DNA of 64,000 nucleotides, from contig JAFAPC010000107.1 in assembly GCA_019247305.1 (NCBI GenBank), positions 1 through 64,000 of the forward strand, read 5' to 3'. The notes beneath the pieces are model-generated. The model made no database searches. It was not told the DNA's origin and saw only the letters and a program-made list of their open reading frames with translations. Positions within the stretch are counted from its first letter, which is position 1. Every line of letters begins with the position of its first letter. Source of the stretch: Pseudonocardiales bacterium (GTDB taxonomy: Bacteria > Actinomycetota > Actinomycetes > Mycobacteriales > Pseudonocardiaceae). Below, piece by piece: positions 18,804-28,005 of the stretch. Position numbers and translations under genes: made by a program.

Positions 18804-20609
18804 TCATCGGCGAAGCTGCCAGCGGGCAGCGTCGTCGAACGGACCCTCCAACGGCGTACCCGGGACCACACCGGAGAGCTGACTGGTGGTGATGAGCAGC
18901 GAAGCCGGCTGGTAGAGGGGAATTGTCACGGCGCGGCGCCACAGCGCCGACTCAATCTGGGCCGCTTCAACGGTCGGCGGGACCGGGCCTTCCGGGTCGT
19001 CCTGGGTGAGCGCCCGCTCGATCATCGGCTGTAGGGCCAGGTCGCAGAATCCCGCCGGGTTGGGCGGCGCCGGGGCCAGTCTGGCCGGCACGACCAGCGG
19101 GCAGCCGGACCAGGACGCCAACGCCGTGGCGGGGTGACCAGCGGCGGGTTGCGGCAGCACAACAATGTCAACGCCGGACTCACCCCTCCCCGGATGGGCT
19201 AGCCCGGCATCGACCACCGCTGGCGTGGCCGTCTGAGCATTCTCGCCACGAGCTGGCACCGCGTCGGCACTCGGGCCGAGCATGCTGGCATAGAGCTCGT
19301 CAGGGTCGAGCTCACGCAGCTCGGCATCGATTCCTGCGACCCGAAGCTGATCAGCCACCCGGGCCGCGAGCGTCCCGTACGGCTCACGGTCCGCCGCCGC
19401 CGCGACCACCAGCCGCAGTGGCTGACCCACTCGTTCCCAACCCGCCGGGCCACGGGCGTACCCGGCGTCGGTGAGCAACCGGCGCGCCGTGTCCGGATCC
19501 GGCGTCACCGGCACACCGGTGACCGGTGCGGTGGCGTGGTAATCCGGTGCGGAGGGGGCGAGCACCTCGGAGTCGGCGCGCAGGGCGGCGGAAGGCCCGC
19601 TGGCGACTCCGGTGGCAATCAGCGCGGGGCGGTCCAGTACCGCGGCCACCGCGGTGCGCACCCGCTGATCGCGCAACACGGGGCTGGCCGGGCGCAACAG
19701 CACGGAGACGACCACCGGCTGCGGCACGACCGTCGGGCTCCCCCCCACGTTGGCCGCGCGCAGCAGCGACTCGGTGATGGCGTTGGGGCGGCTGAACAGG
19801 GCACCTTGGGCGCCACCGGTGTGCAGCGCTTCGACCAAAGCCGCTTCGCTGCCCTGGCGGAACCGGATCCGGTCCACCTGCGCCGGGATGTCCCAGTACC
19901 GGTCGTTGCGTTCCAGCACCATCTCGCCGCGGGACCGATCCACCGAGGTCATCGTGAACGGACCGCCGGACACCGGAAGACCAGCGTCGAGCGCGGTACG
20001 CCAACCACCTGGCGCATCCTTGAGCAGATGCGCGGGCAGCAGGTGGTCGAACAGCGTGCGCCAGCCGGCGTAGGGCCGGAGAAAGATCACTTCGACGGTC
20101 TTGCCACCGTCCCGGGAGACCACCTGGTCGATCAGCTGGTAGCCAGCCGAGTTCACCACACCAGGCTGGGTACGCATCTGCTCAGCGAGGTAACCGAAGT
20201 CCTCAGCGGCGATGGGCGTGATATCCGACCACTGCGCGTTGTGCCTGATCCGGTACGTGACGGTGAACGGTTCAAGCTTCGTGACCTCGGCGGAGGTCAG
20301 CAGCGTGCGATCAAGCACCCACTGCCCGGTCGGGGTCTGGTGGAACGCCGAGGGCAGCAGCAGGCTGGCGAGCGCCTCCGAGACGGGCGTCAGGTCGGCC
20401 AGGGTGTGCGGGTTGAAACCGCCGACCAGCCGGTCCACCCCGAACACCACCTCCCGCGTGTTAGGCGAGGCCGCTGCGGAGCTCGTAGCGGGGTGGCGCG
20501 GTGGCCCTAGCGAGGAACCCAGCGAAGGCCGCTGCGGGGCGCACGCCACCAGCACGGTCCCGGCGATCAGCGCCGCCAGCACCCTGCACGCGCCGCGCAG
20601 CGTTCTCAC
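18804..20609 (-). CDS. lpqW: LpqW-like lipoprotein (SBP family 5 fold)
   Basis: A GTG start at 20609 gives a lipoprotein signal (RVLAALIAGTVLVAC) and a 601-residue product with a family 5 solute-binding fold. In mycobacteria the gene next to typA encodes LpqW, a lipoprotein that steers phosphatidylinositol-mannoside and lipoarabinomannan synthesis rather than importing peptides. The same adjacency here (typA starts the unit, 62 bases separate them) is the main reason for the name. Sequence alone would only support an oligopeptide-binding protein. The proline-rich segment after the signal is typical of a cell-wall linker. Confidence 0.72.
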   Translation of the reverse strand: MRTLRGACRVLAALIAGTVLVACAPQRPSLGSSLGPPRHPATSSAAASPNTREVVFGVDRLVGGFNPHTLADLTPVSEALASLLLPSAFHQTPTGQWVLDRTLLTSAEVTKLEPFTVTYRIRHNAQWSDITPIAAEDFGYLAEQMRTQPGVVNSAGYQLIDQVVSRDGGKTVEVIFLRPYAGWRTLFDHLLPAHLLKDAPGGWRTALDAGLPVSGGPFTMTSVDRSRGEMVLERNDRYWDIPAQVDRIRFRQGSEAALVEALHTGGAQGALFSRPNAITESLLRAANVGGSPTVVPQPVVVSVLLRPASPVLRDQRVRTAVAAVLDRPALIATGVASGPSAALRADSEVLAPSAPDYHATAPVTGVPVTPDPDTARRLLTDAGYARGPAGWERVGQPLRLVVAAAADREPYGTLAARVADQLRVAGIDAELRELDPDELYASMLGPSADAVPARGENAQTATPAVVDAGLAHPGRGESGVDIVVLPQPAAGHPATALASWSGCPLVVPARLAPAPPNPAGFCDLALQPMIERALTQDDPEGPVPPTVEAAQIESALWRRAVTIPLYQPASLLITTSQLSGVVPGTPLEGPFDDAARWQLRR

Positions 20610-20671
20610 GAGGCGACATGCTGCCGCAACGCGATCTCGCGGGGTATGACCGGGGTCGGTGAAGCCCCCAG

Positions 20672-22579
20672 CTAGGCCCGCGCCGCCCGATCCCGGGCAC
20701 GCTGCCGGCCACGCTGGGTGGCGTCCAGGATGACCTTCCGTACCCGCACCACGTCCGGAGTCACCTCGACGCACTCGTCGGAGGCGCAGAACTCCAGCGC
20801 TTCCTCCAACCCGAGGATCCGCGGTCGAGCCAGCCGCTCCAGCTCCTCACCGGCGGAGGAGCGCATATTGGTGAGCTTGCGTTCCCGGCACACGTTGAGG
20901 TCCAGGTCCTCGGCGCGGGGGTTCTCGCCGACCACCATGCCGGCGTAGACCGCCGCGCCGGGCTCCACAAAGAACGTGCCCCGGTCCGCCAGCTGCGCCA
21001 ACGCGTATCCAGTGACCACCCCGGACCGGTCGGCGACCAGCGACCCGGAGCGACGGGTGCGCAGTTCACCGGCCCAGGGGCGGTAGCTGTCGAAGACGTG
21101 ATGGACAACGCCGGTGCCTCGGGTGATGGTGAGGAACTCGGTACGAAAGCCGATCAGCCCCCGGGAGGGCACCAGGAATTCCAGCCGCACCCAGCCGTCC
21201 CCGGAGGTCGCACCCAGCTGTTCCACCCGGCCCTTGCGAGCGGCCAGGAGCTGGGTCACCGCACCGACGTGCTCCTCAGGCACGTCTATGGTGAGGTGCT
21301 CAAACGGTTCCTGCTTCCTGCCGTCCACCAGGCGAGTGACGACCTGGGGTTTGCCGACGGTGAGCTCGAAACCTTCCCGCCGCATGGTCTCCACCAAGAC
21401 GGCCAACGCCAGCTCACCACGGCCCTGCACTTCCCAGGCATCCGGCGATTCGGTCGGTAACACCCGGATGCTGACATTGCCGACGAGTTCGGCCTCCAGC
21501 CGGTTGCGCACCAGCCGGGCGGTGAGCTTGCGCCCCCCGCCGCGGCCCGCTAGCGGGCTGGTGTTGGTCCCGATCGTCATCGCGATCACCGGCTCGTCCA
21601 CGGTGATCCGGGGCAGCGGGCGCGGATCGTCGAGGTCGGCGAGGGTGTCCCCGATGGTGATCTCCGGAATTCCTGCGATGGCGATCAGGTCACCGGCCTT
21701 CGCGCTGGCGGCCGGGACCCGCTCGAGCCCCTCGGTGCGCAACAGCTCGGTGACCCGAACCGGCCGGATCGACCCGTCGTGGCGGCACCACGCCACGGTC
21801 TGGCCCTTGTGCAGCCACCCGGCACGCAGGCGGCACAGCGCGATCCGGCCCAGGAAGGTCGACGCGTCGAGGTTGGTGACGTGCGCCTGCAGCGGCGCCT
21901 GGGCATCACCGGCGGGCGGCGGCACATGCGTGAGGATGGCCTCGAACAGCGGCGTGAGGTCCTCGGCGTCCGGCAGCTCGCCATCGCGCGGGCGGGTTAG
22001 GCTGGCGCGGCCGGCTCGGGCGCTGGCGTAGAGCACCGGCATGTCCAGCACCGCCTCGGCGGTGCCGGCTTCGAGGTCTTCCAGGTCCGCGGCGAGATCC
22101 AGCAGCAGGTCGTAGGTCTCCTTGACCACCGCCTCGATCCGGGCGTCCGGCCGGTCCACCTTGTTCACCACGAGCACGACCGGCAGGTGGGCGGCTAACG
22201 CCTTGCGGAGCACGAAGCGGGTCTGCGGCAACGGGCCCTCGCTGGCGTCGACGAGCAGCAGCACCCCGTCCACCATGGACAGCCCGCGCTCCACCTCACC
22301 CCCGAAATCGGCGTGCCCGGGTGTGTCCACCACGTTGATGGTCACGGAACCCTCAGGTGTGGAGTAGGTGACCGCGGTGTTCTTGGCCAGGATGGTGATG
22401 CCCTTCTCCCGCTCCAGATCACCGGAGTCCAGCACGCGGTCCACCTCGGCGCGCCCGGCGACGGCGCCGGACTGGCGCAGCATGGCGTCAACAAGCGTGG
22501 TCTTGCCATGGTCAACGTGCGCGACGATGGCGACATTGCGCAGGTCAGTGCGCACGCGAGCGGGGGCGGCGATGGGCAC
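20672..22579 (-). CDS. typA: ribosome-associated GTPase TypA/BipA
   Basis: This translational GTPase of about 635 residues is the usual TypA length. G1 is AHVDHGKT at residues 20-27, then [14 protein letters not shown] (switch I), [14 protein letters not shown] (G3) and [11 protein letters not shown] (G4). The family-specific C-terminal domain follows, with [20 protein letters not shown] and the [11 protein letters not shown] region. GTG 22579 is chosen for the GAGGAG site upstream; a longer frame to 22633 lacks one. TypA binds the ribosome and is needed for growth under stress and at low temperature in many bacteria. It heads the typA-lpqW unit. Confidence 0.95.
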   Translation of the reverse strand: MPIAAPARVRTDLRNVAIVAHVDHGKTTLVDAMLRQSGAVAGRAEVDRVLDSGDLEREKGITILAKNTAVTYSTPEGSVTINVVDTPGHADFGGEVERGLSMVDGVLLLVDASEGPLPQTRFVLRKALAAHLPVVLVVNKVDRPDARIEAVVKETYDLLLDLAADLEDLEAGTAEAVLDMPVLYASARAGRASLTRPRDGELPDAEDLTPLFEAILTHVPPPAGDAQAPLQAHVTNLDASTFLGRIALCRLRAGWLHKGQTVAWCRHDGSIRPVRVTELLRTEGLERVPAASAKAGDLIAIAGIPEITIGDTLADLDDPRPLPRITVDEPVIAMTIGTNTSPLAGRGGGRKLTARLVRNRLEAELVGNVSIRVLPTESPDAWEVQGRGELALAVLVETMRREGFELTVGKPQVVTRLVDGRKQEPFEHLTIDVPEEHVGAVTQLLAARKGRVEQLGATSGDGWVRLEFLVPSRGLIGFRTEFLTITRGTGVVHHVFDSYRPWAGELRTRRSGSLVADRSGVVTGYALAQLADRGTFFVEPGAAVYAGMVVGENPRAEDLDLNVCRERKLTNMRSSAGEELERLARPRILGLEEALEFCASDECVEVTPDVVRVRKVILDATQRGRQRARDRAARA

Positions 22580-22757
22580 GCGGGAACTCCTCGATGGATG
22601 CGGGAAGACTCCATGATACAAGGTCACGGTCACGCTCCTCGCCCGCCCGCGCTGCCGAACCTACCGGGTGTCTCACCAGCCCTAGCCGGTTCGGGTGGGG
22701 TCTTGCTTGGCCGACCCATCGGTACCACGCTGACCAACGGCGCGAGAAGATAGGGGC

Positions 22758-23054
22758 ATGACGACACTATGGGACGACGAGCAGGTGACGGGCGCTCTGA
22801 AAGGGCTCACCGACTGGCAGCGCGACGGTAACGAGATCGTGCGCACCGCGAAGCTGCCCAGCTTTCCGGCGGCCATCGAAGTGGTCCGCGCGGTGGCCGA
22901 GATCGCCGAAGCCCGCAACCACCACCCCGATATCGATATCCGCTGGCGCACCGTGACCTTCCGCTGCAGCACGCATTCCCAAGGCGGGATCACCGGTCTG
23001 GACATCGAACTCGCCGGGGAGATCGATCGGGTGCTGGCCGGCGCGATAAGCTGA
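22758..23054 (+). CDS. pterin-4a-carbinolamine dehydratase-like protein (DCoH/PhhB family)
   Basis: This 98-residue protein has the complete PCD signature: E51-x-x-x-H55-H56-P57, then the W-x-x-V segment and the TH pair (CSTHS). These histidines dehydrate 4a-hydroxytetrahydropterin during regeneration of the pterin cofactor of aromatic amino acid hydroxylases. Actinobacteria usually keep this gene without a linked hydroxylase, so its physiological partner is unclear. It is transcribed divergently from typA, with about 180 bases between them. Confidence 0.9.
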   Translation: MTTLWDDEQVTGALKGLTDWQRDGNEIVRTAKLPSFPAAIEVVRAVAEIAEARNHHPDIDIRWRTVTFRCSTHSQGGITGLDIELAGEIDRVLAGAIS

Positions 23055-23080
23055 GCGATCCTCGGCCGCTGGCACAGGGG

Positions 23081-23440
23081 CTACCCTTGCCAGATCTCGT
23101 CCAACGCCAGAGCAAACTCCCGAGCAGCCTCGTCTGGATGCAGCCGTAGCCGCGAGAGCGCCAGGTGATAGACCTCCTCATCACTGCGTCGGCCGATCAC
23201 CCACACCACGACCGCTGACCCGTCCGAGTCAACCCGGTAGACGATGCGGTAGTCGCGATCACCGACCACCAGCTTTCGGAACGTCGTGAGATTGCCGCTG
23301 AGCTTGCTACCCAGCGGTGATCCGCGCTTCTCCGGTTCGCTCTGAAGCTTCTTGAGGCCCTTCAAGACGACGAGGCGCGCGGCCCCATCCAGGTCGTGAA
23401 GGTCCTCGCGGGCATCCTCGGTCAGCAGGACTTTGGCCAT
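23081..23440 (-). CDS. RelE/ParE-superfamily toxin
   Basis: This 119-residue basic protein starts at ATG 23440, 13 bases after the antitoxin stop. It reads as a RelE-fold toxin: MAKVLLTEDAREDLHDLDG, then a helical KGLKKLQSEPEKRGSPLG segment, and the strand YRIVYRVDSDGSAVVVWVIGRR that carries the conserved arginines. Members usually cleave mRNA in the ribosomal A site. Antitoxin first, toxin second, is the expected order. About 25 residues after the fold are rich in Leu, Arg and Ala and may be an added helix. Confidence 0.85.
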   Translation of the reverse strand: MAKVLLTEDAREDLHDLDGAARLVVLKGLKKLQSEPEKRGSPLGSKLSGNLTTFRKLVVGDRDYRIVYRVDSDGSAVVVWVIGRRSDEEVYHLALSRLRLHPDEAAREFALALDEIWQG

Positions 23441-23453
23441 CCTCCGCTGCGGC

Positions 23454-23756
23454 TCAGTCGTCCGCAAGGCTGTCAAGGTCGACGCCAAACTCGGCGGCGA
23501 CCTCATCCAGGCTGTACCGCCGGCCGCTGTCCGCCACCGTTCGGGCGAGTGCCACGCTCAACAGGCGCAGGTCACCCTCCAGCTCCTCCAGCCGCGCAAG
23601 CCGCTCCACGGCGGCGATACCGACCACGGCGGCGACGGCCTTGTTGTTCCGAAGCAGGACCTGAGTTCGCCCCCGTGCAGCATCCTGAACCAGCCGGGAC
23701 ACACCTCTGTTGCTGGCCTCGGTTACACTGATCAAGTCTCGAGTTTCGACGTTCAC
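23454..23756 (-). CDS. Phd/YefM-type antitoxin
   Basis: GTG 23756 follows a GGGAGGGATGAGC ribosome site. The 100-residue product begins with the Phd/YefM DNA-binding fold (VETRDLISVTEASNRGVSRL, then VLLRNNKAVAAVVG) and ends in an acidic tail that would bind and block the toxin. These antitoxins repress their own promoter, so an operator is expected just upstream of 23756; I see no obvious palindrome. The C-terminal third resembles the helical RelB-like neutralising segment. Confidence 0.85.
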   Translation of the reverse strand: MNVETRDLISVTEASNRGVSRLVQDAARGRTQVLLRNNKAVAAVVGIAAVERLARLEELEGDLRLLSVALARTVADSGRRYSLDEVAAEFGVDLDSLADD

Positions 23757-23939
23757 CGCTCATCCCTCCCGCAATGTACCCAGAATACTACCCAGAAAGT
23801 ACAACGGCACGGCAAGCAGGTGCGCGGCCTAGCCACGCCCCGTCCTGGGGACGCGCCGGGGGCCGAGCGCTGATCGACACCGCGAGCTCTCCGGCGCAGC
23901 TGGCCGAATGATCACCGGACGGGCGGAAGTAGTAGCGCG

Positions 23940-26338
23940 CTAATCAGAAGGCCCGTGACCCGGCACAAGTGATCTGGCTTGCGCCGAGTCATCCCGCACG
24001 CCAGCAAGCCGATCTTGAAGCTGGGCGTGACGGAACTGATACACCTGACCGACAGTGCGGAGAACCTGACGTTTACGGGCATCTTCAAGAAACCGCACCA
24101 AACGCAAAGGAGCCTCGCCCCGACGCCACAGCTGTACGCTCGCAAGCGTAACCTGCCACGTCGCCGGAAACACCAACCCCACCGAGAGCCCGAGCGCGAG
24201 CCCGGCTACAACCGAAACCACAATCCAGGATGCGAGCCCGACCGCGAACGATTCACCGAGCCCATACATGAGCGCGATCATAAGCCCGACAACGAGCCCG
24301 AATTGGCGATTTCGGTGCCACGATGAGCGAGGATCGATTGGGCTCGTAGCTTCTGTTGAAGGCCGTCCGAGTGTGAGAGCGAGCCCGACCACGAGCCAAA
24401 TTACAATACATATCACAAGCCCGGCCCCGATGCCGTTGCCGAGACCGTTATCTAAGCCATTCCTGGCCACGAGCCCAAACATAAGCCCGGTCACGAGCCC
24501 AACCATGAGCCCGACCGCAAGGTTTATGAGAATGTCAGTCTTGCTCCACCGTGGTCGACTCAAATGCTGAGGAGGTCTTTCACCAAAGGCACCTACGAGC
24601 CCAACTACGGACCCGGCCACGAGCCCGACCGAGACCCCAAACACGAGCCCGTGCGTGAACCCGTTCACGAGCCCATTCACGAGCCCATTCACGAACCCGC
24701 CCACGAGCCCGAACGCAAACCCGTACACGAGCCCGATCATGAGATTCGTACGGCTGTCGGTCTTGCTTCGCCGTAGCCGACTCAAATACCGAGGTGGTCT
24801 TTCACCAAAGGCACCCATGAACCCGACGACGAGCCCGACCGTGAGCTCGAGCCCGAGCCTGCTCACCAGCGTCCCAGGGAACCCGACCCCCAACTCGATC
24901 GTAACTGGGAGCCCGAGCTTGCTCACTAACTCCCTGGTGAATACGAGTCCCGAACTGATCACAAGCCCGACCACAAGTTCACACGCAAGTACGGTAGCGA
25001 GGGGACGGGGCCAGGCGGGGACCCAATGCGGGATCTGCCACCAGGCCAGGTCTCTGGTTCCCTCATCGTTCATGTGGCGCGCCAGATGCCCCAGCCAGCG
25101 TCGAGCCTGATTCAGGCTGTACGCCGGAGCCGGGTGGCCTAGGCGGCGGGTGTAGGCGGCAGGAAGTACCCGGTCAAGAAGACGATCTTCAATGGCCTCA
25201 CGACTGGCGAACCGTTGACCATCGGTCAGTTCGTCGACCGGATCACTACCGGGACGTAGGTGTCGCGGACCAGACTCACCATCAGCGGGGTCTCCAACGC
25301 CTGCGCAAGAGCACCGTCGGGGTGATCACGCAGATGCTTGAGCAGGCGCTGCCACGATGCGGGGGCTGGGTCTGTCTGGGTACTGGCGAGATACTCCGCC
25401 GCCTGCCGAGCCTGCACCGAACACAACTCCAGCGCCGCCGCCGCCCGTAGATGACCGCCACTGACCGCAGCCACCATCTCCTGGCTGCGCGTGAGCACGA
25501 CGAGCCGGAAGGTGGCCTGCTTATCCAGTGCCCGTAACGCTACCAGGCGCAGCGCCTCGGCCATTTCGTCTAACCCATCGAGGATCACGGCGATATAGCC
25601 GCCGTCGATCAGGCGTGCCGCCGCATCCCGGCCATATTCTCGGGCCCGCAACAATGCATAGTCTCCGGTGAGCCGGCCCGCCAACCAGCCGGCTATGGGC
25701 TCGCTGTCCGGATCCCAGCCGTGAACAGTGAATAACACCGGCACCGGAACCCTGGCCCGCTCCTCGGTCATCTTGAACTTTGCCCGGTGGCTCAACGTGT
25801 TGAGAAGCAGGAGAATTGCCGCACCGCTTTTGCCCGCACCCGGCCCCCCGTGGATCACCAGCCGCCCGGAGCCCAGCCCACCGTACACACCAAGAAGATC
25901 TTTGATCGTGCCGGAACGCAGCTTCCTCGCCGTGATCGCCGACATACCGGGTAAGGGTTCGAAACGGGCCCCTCCCACAGCCGCCTTTACCGGGCCGGTG
26001 ACCTGCTGGCGCGACCACTGCCACCACACAGAAATCGGCTCCGGGGACCTCAACCCGCGTTCTGTCGCGGCCCGCTCCCACTGCCGACGCACCTGTTCGG
26101 CCAACTCGTCTGCCGCGCGTTCCAACAGCGATCGCGAAGCCCCGGTTGGCCGCGGGGACTTCCCCAGCCACACAGCGACGCCCGTCGCGGTGCTTGCGAC
26201 GCTCAGGAACGTCGCAACCAGCTTGCTGGCCGAGTCCCGATTGGAAGCATTGAGAACATATTCCACGACCACACCTGTGCCCGCAACAAGCAACAATAGC
26301 CCGATCCACCGCCAGATGCGTCGTTGTTCGACCTCCAC
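23940..26338 (-). pseudogene. NACHT-type NTPase with Gly-Leu-Val membrane tail, frameshifted
   Basis: The first frame (26338-25226, GTG start) has two hydrophobic helices (about residues 12-30 and 42-58), then a STAND/NACHT ATPase: Walker A HGGPGAGKSG at 163-172, Walker B VILDGLDEM at 251-259, and a helical part ending MVSLVRDTY. The natural sequel is one frame over: LRPGSDPVDELTDGQRF, EAIEDRLLDRVLPAAY, NQARRWLGHLARHM, then DEGTRDLAWWQIPHW and a ~300-residue tail of repeated GLV hydrophobic units to 23940. The frame breaks near 25262, where one C appears to be missing. Intact, it would be about 800 residues. Membrane-anchored NACHT proteins of this type are common in actinobacteria and related to NLR-like antiphage proteins; that role here is inference. 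Confidence 0.75.
24170..24980 (-). repeat. low-complexity tandem-like repeats encoding the GLV membrane tail
   Basis: On the plus strand the motif CACGAGCCCG and close variants recur dozens of times. In places they are almost exactly 12 bases apart, as in 24650-24730. On the coding strand they give alternating Val/Leu-x-Gly-Leu-Val-x-Gly hydrophobic blocks (VNGLVNGLVNGFTHGLVFG). Period-12 DNA of this kind is prone to slippage, which may generate variation in helix number. Confidence 0.7.
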
Positions 26339-26517
26339 GGCTACAGTCTGCCATCACACTATGACAGTCCGTGGTTCACTACCATGCTCGATCCGCTCCT
26401 GATGGCCGTGTGCACAGTGCGGTTGCGCTGGACGGATCAGGGGTGAGCGGGCAACGCTGCGTGCGGTCAGCAGGCCACTACGCTGGGATCTTTCTCCCGG
26501 GGAGGAGTCTGACCGCC

Positions 26518-27924
26518 GTGGCAGGGAAACGCCGCAGGTTGGCTGAGCGCCGCAGGGTGGTCGGTCATGCGCAGGAACAGCTCGCCGCGCTGCTCGGCGT
26601 GGAGCGGTCCACCGTGCAGCGCTGGGAAGCAGGTGAGACAACACCGCAGCCCTGGTTGTGGCCGAAGCTAGCCGAGGCTCTGGGCGTGTCACTGGACGAG
26701 CTTGACGCCATGCTCGCCGAAGGACAGACGGGTGACGACGACCGTCCCACTAGCTCGGAGCCACTGGGGAGCGGCGAGCTGTTCCCCAGGGAGGCGGATG
26801 ACGAGTTACCCGATGACTCCGAGCACGACCCAGTGCTCGTCGCTCCCTGGAACCATCGAGGTACCGTCGAGGCGGCAGCTGCGCTGAGGGGTGGTGAGGA
26901 ACGGGTGAAGCGCCGAGTGATCCTGTCCCTGCCTAGCGCTGCGCTGACTGCTCCCGCACACCAGTGGCTGGTGCACGAGCCGGAACCGCTGGTGTCCGGG
27001 CTGGCTGGACGGCGGGTGCCAGCTGAGCTGGTTGACCGGCTCCCAGCCATGATCGCCGAGTTGCGGGTGATGGATGAGGTGGCTGGCGGTGGCGATGTGC
27101 TGGCCTTGGCCCAATATCATTTCGACTGGGTCGCTGGTCTCCTCGACCAGGCCTCCTATGATGACGCTACGGGCCGCACCCTCCATGGGGCGCTCGCCGA
27201 ACTTGGACTGTGTGTCGGGTGGCTCTGCTACGACACCGGTCAGCATGGGCTGGGGCAGCGCTACAACATCGCGGCCCTGCGCGCTGCCCATTCTGCTGAC
27301 GACCGGCAACTCGGCGCCCACATCCTAGGCGAAACGGCCTACCAAGCTGCCCACCAAGGGCGAGCTGCCGAAGCCGTAACGCTCACCGAGACCGCCGTGG
27401 CCGGCACGCGGGGTCAACAGACGCCACGATTCCTCGCCCAGCTGTCCATTCAACAGGCCCATGCCTTCGCGGCCAGGAAAGACGCCTCAGCCTGCACTGC
27501 GGCGATCTCCCAGGCTCTTACCCACATCGAGCGGGGCACGACTCACGATGACCTGCCCTACTTGTACTGGGTGCGACCGGCCGAGATCACCGCCAGCGCC
27601 GGTGAGTGTCTGCTGCGGCTGGGCCAGGCTGATCGGGCAGCAGCCCTGATCGATCAAGGCCTTGCCCTGTTCGGTGCACCCTTCGAGCGCGACCGGGTGT
27701 ACTACCTGACCCACCTCGCCGACGCCGTGGCACGCCCCGGCAAGCAGCGAGACCTGGAGGCCGCCGCTGCCCACGGCATAGCGGCAATCCAGCTGGCCGA
27801 GAGCCTGTCCTCGACCCTCATTGTTGATCGTATCCGCGACCTCACCCAGCAGATGAAGCCGCACGCCAAGCTCCCGGCTGTAGGGGAATTCTTGGAGCGC
27901 GCGCAAGAGTTCGTGGCGGTGTAA
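26518..27924 (+). CDS. XRE-family regulator with TPR-like domain
   Basis: GTG 26518 lies after a GGGGAGGAG ribosome site. The 468-residue protein has an N-terminal XRE helix-turn-helix (GHAQEQLAALLGVERSTVQRWEAG), an acidic proline-rich linker (about 65-115) and a long helical TPR-like region (residues 170-460: GLCVGWLCYDTG, LGAHILGETAYQAAHQG, AEITASAGECLLRLG). It is divergent from the NACHT gene, 180 bases away, and may control it. A second member of the family in this window (498-1306 plus 2887-3499) is broken by an insertion element. The signal it senses is unknown. Confidence 0.85.
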   Translation: MAGKRRRLAERRRVVGHAQEQLAALLGVERSTVQRWEAGETTPQPWLWPKLAEALGVSLDELDAMLAEGQTGDDDRPTSSEPLGSGELFPREADDELPDDSEHDPVLVAPWNHRGTVEAAAALRGGEERVKRRVILSLPSAALTAPAHQWLVHEPEPLVSGLAGRRVPAELVDRLPAMIAELRVMDEVAGGGDVLALAQYHFDWVAGLLDQASYDDATGRTLHGALAELGLCVGWLCYDTGQHGLGQRYNIAALRAAHSADDRQLGAHILGETAYQAAHQGRAAEAVTLTETAVAGTRGQQTPRFLAQLSIQQAHAFAARKDASACTAAISQALTHIERGTTHDDLPYLYWVRPAEITASAGECLLRLGQADRAAALIDQGLALFGAPFERDRVYYLTHLADAVARPGKQRDLEAAAAHGIAAIQLAESLSSTLIVDRIRDLTQQMKPHAKLPAVGEFLERAQEFVAV

Positions 27925-28005
27925 CGGGCGGTTCGTGCACGACGAGCAGGCTTCGCGTTGCGGCGGCGCGTGCCAACGTCGAAGGCAACGCCCTGGTCGG
28001 CTCCG

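Noticed and set aside
24170-24980. A CRISPR array, because of the many short repeats
   Set aside because: The repeats are degenerate, about 10-12 bases, without fixed-length spacers, and lie in the coding frame of the NACHT tail.
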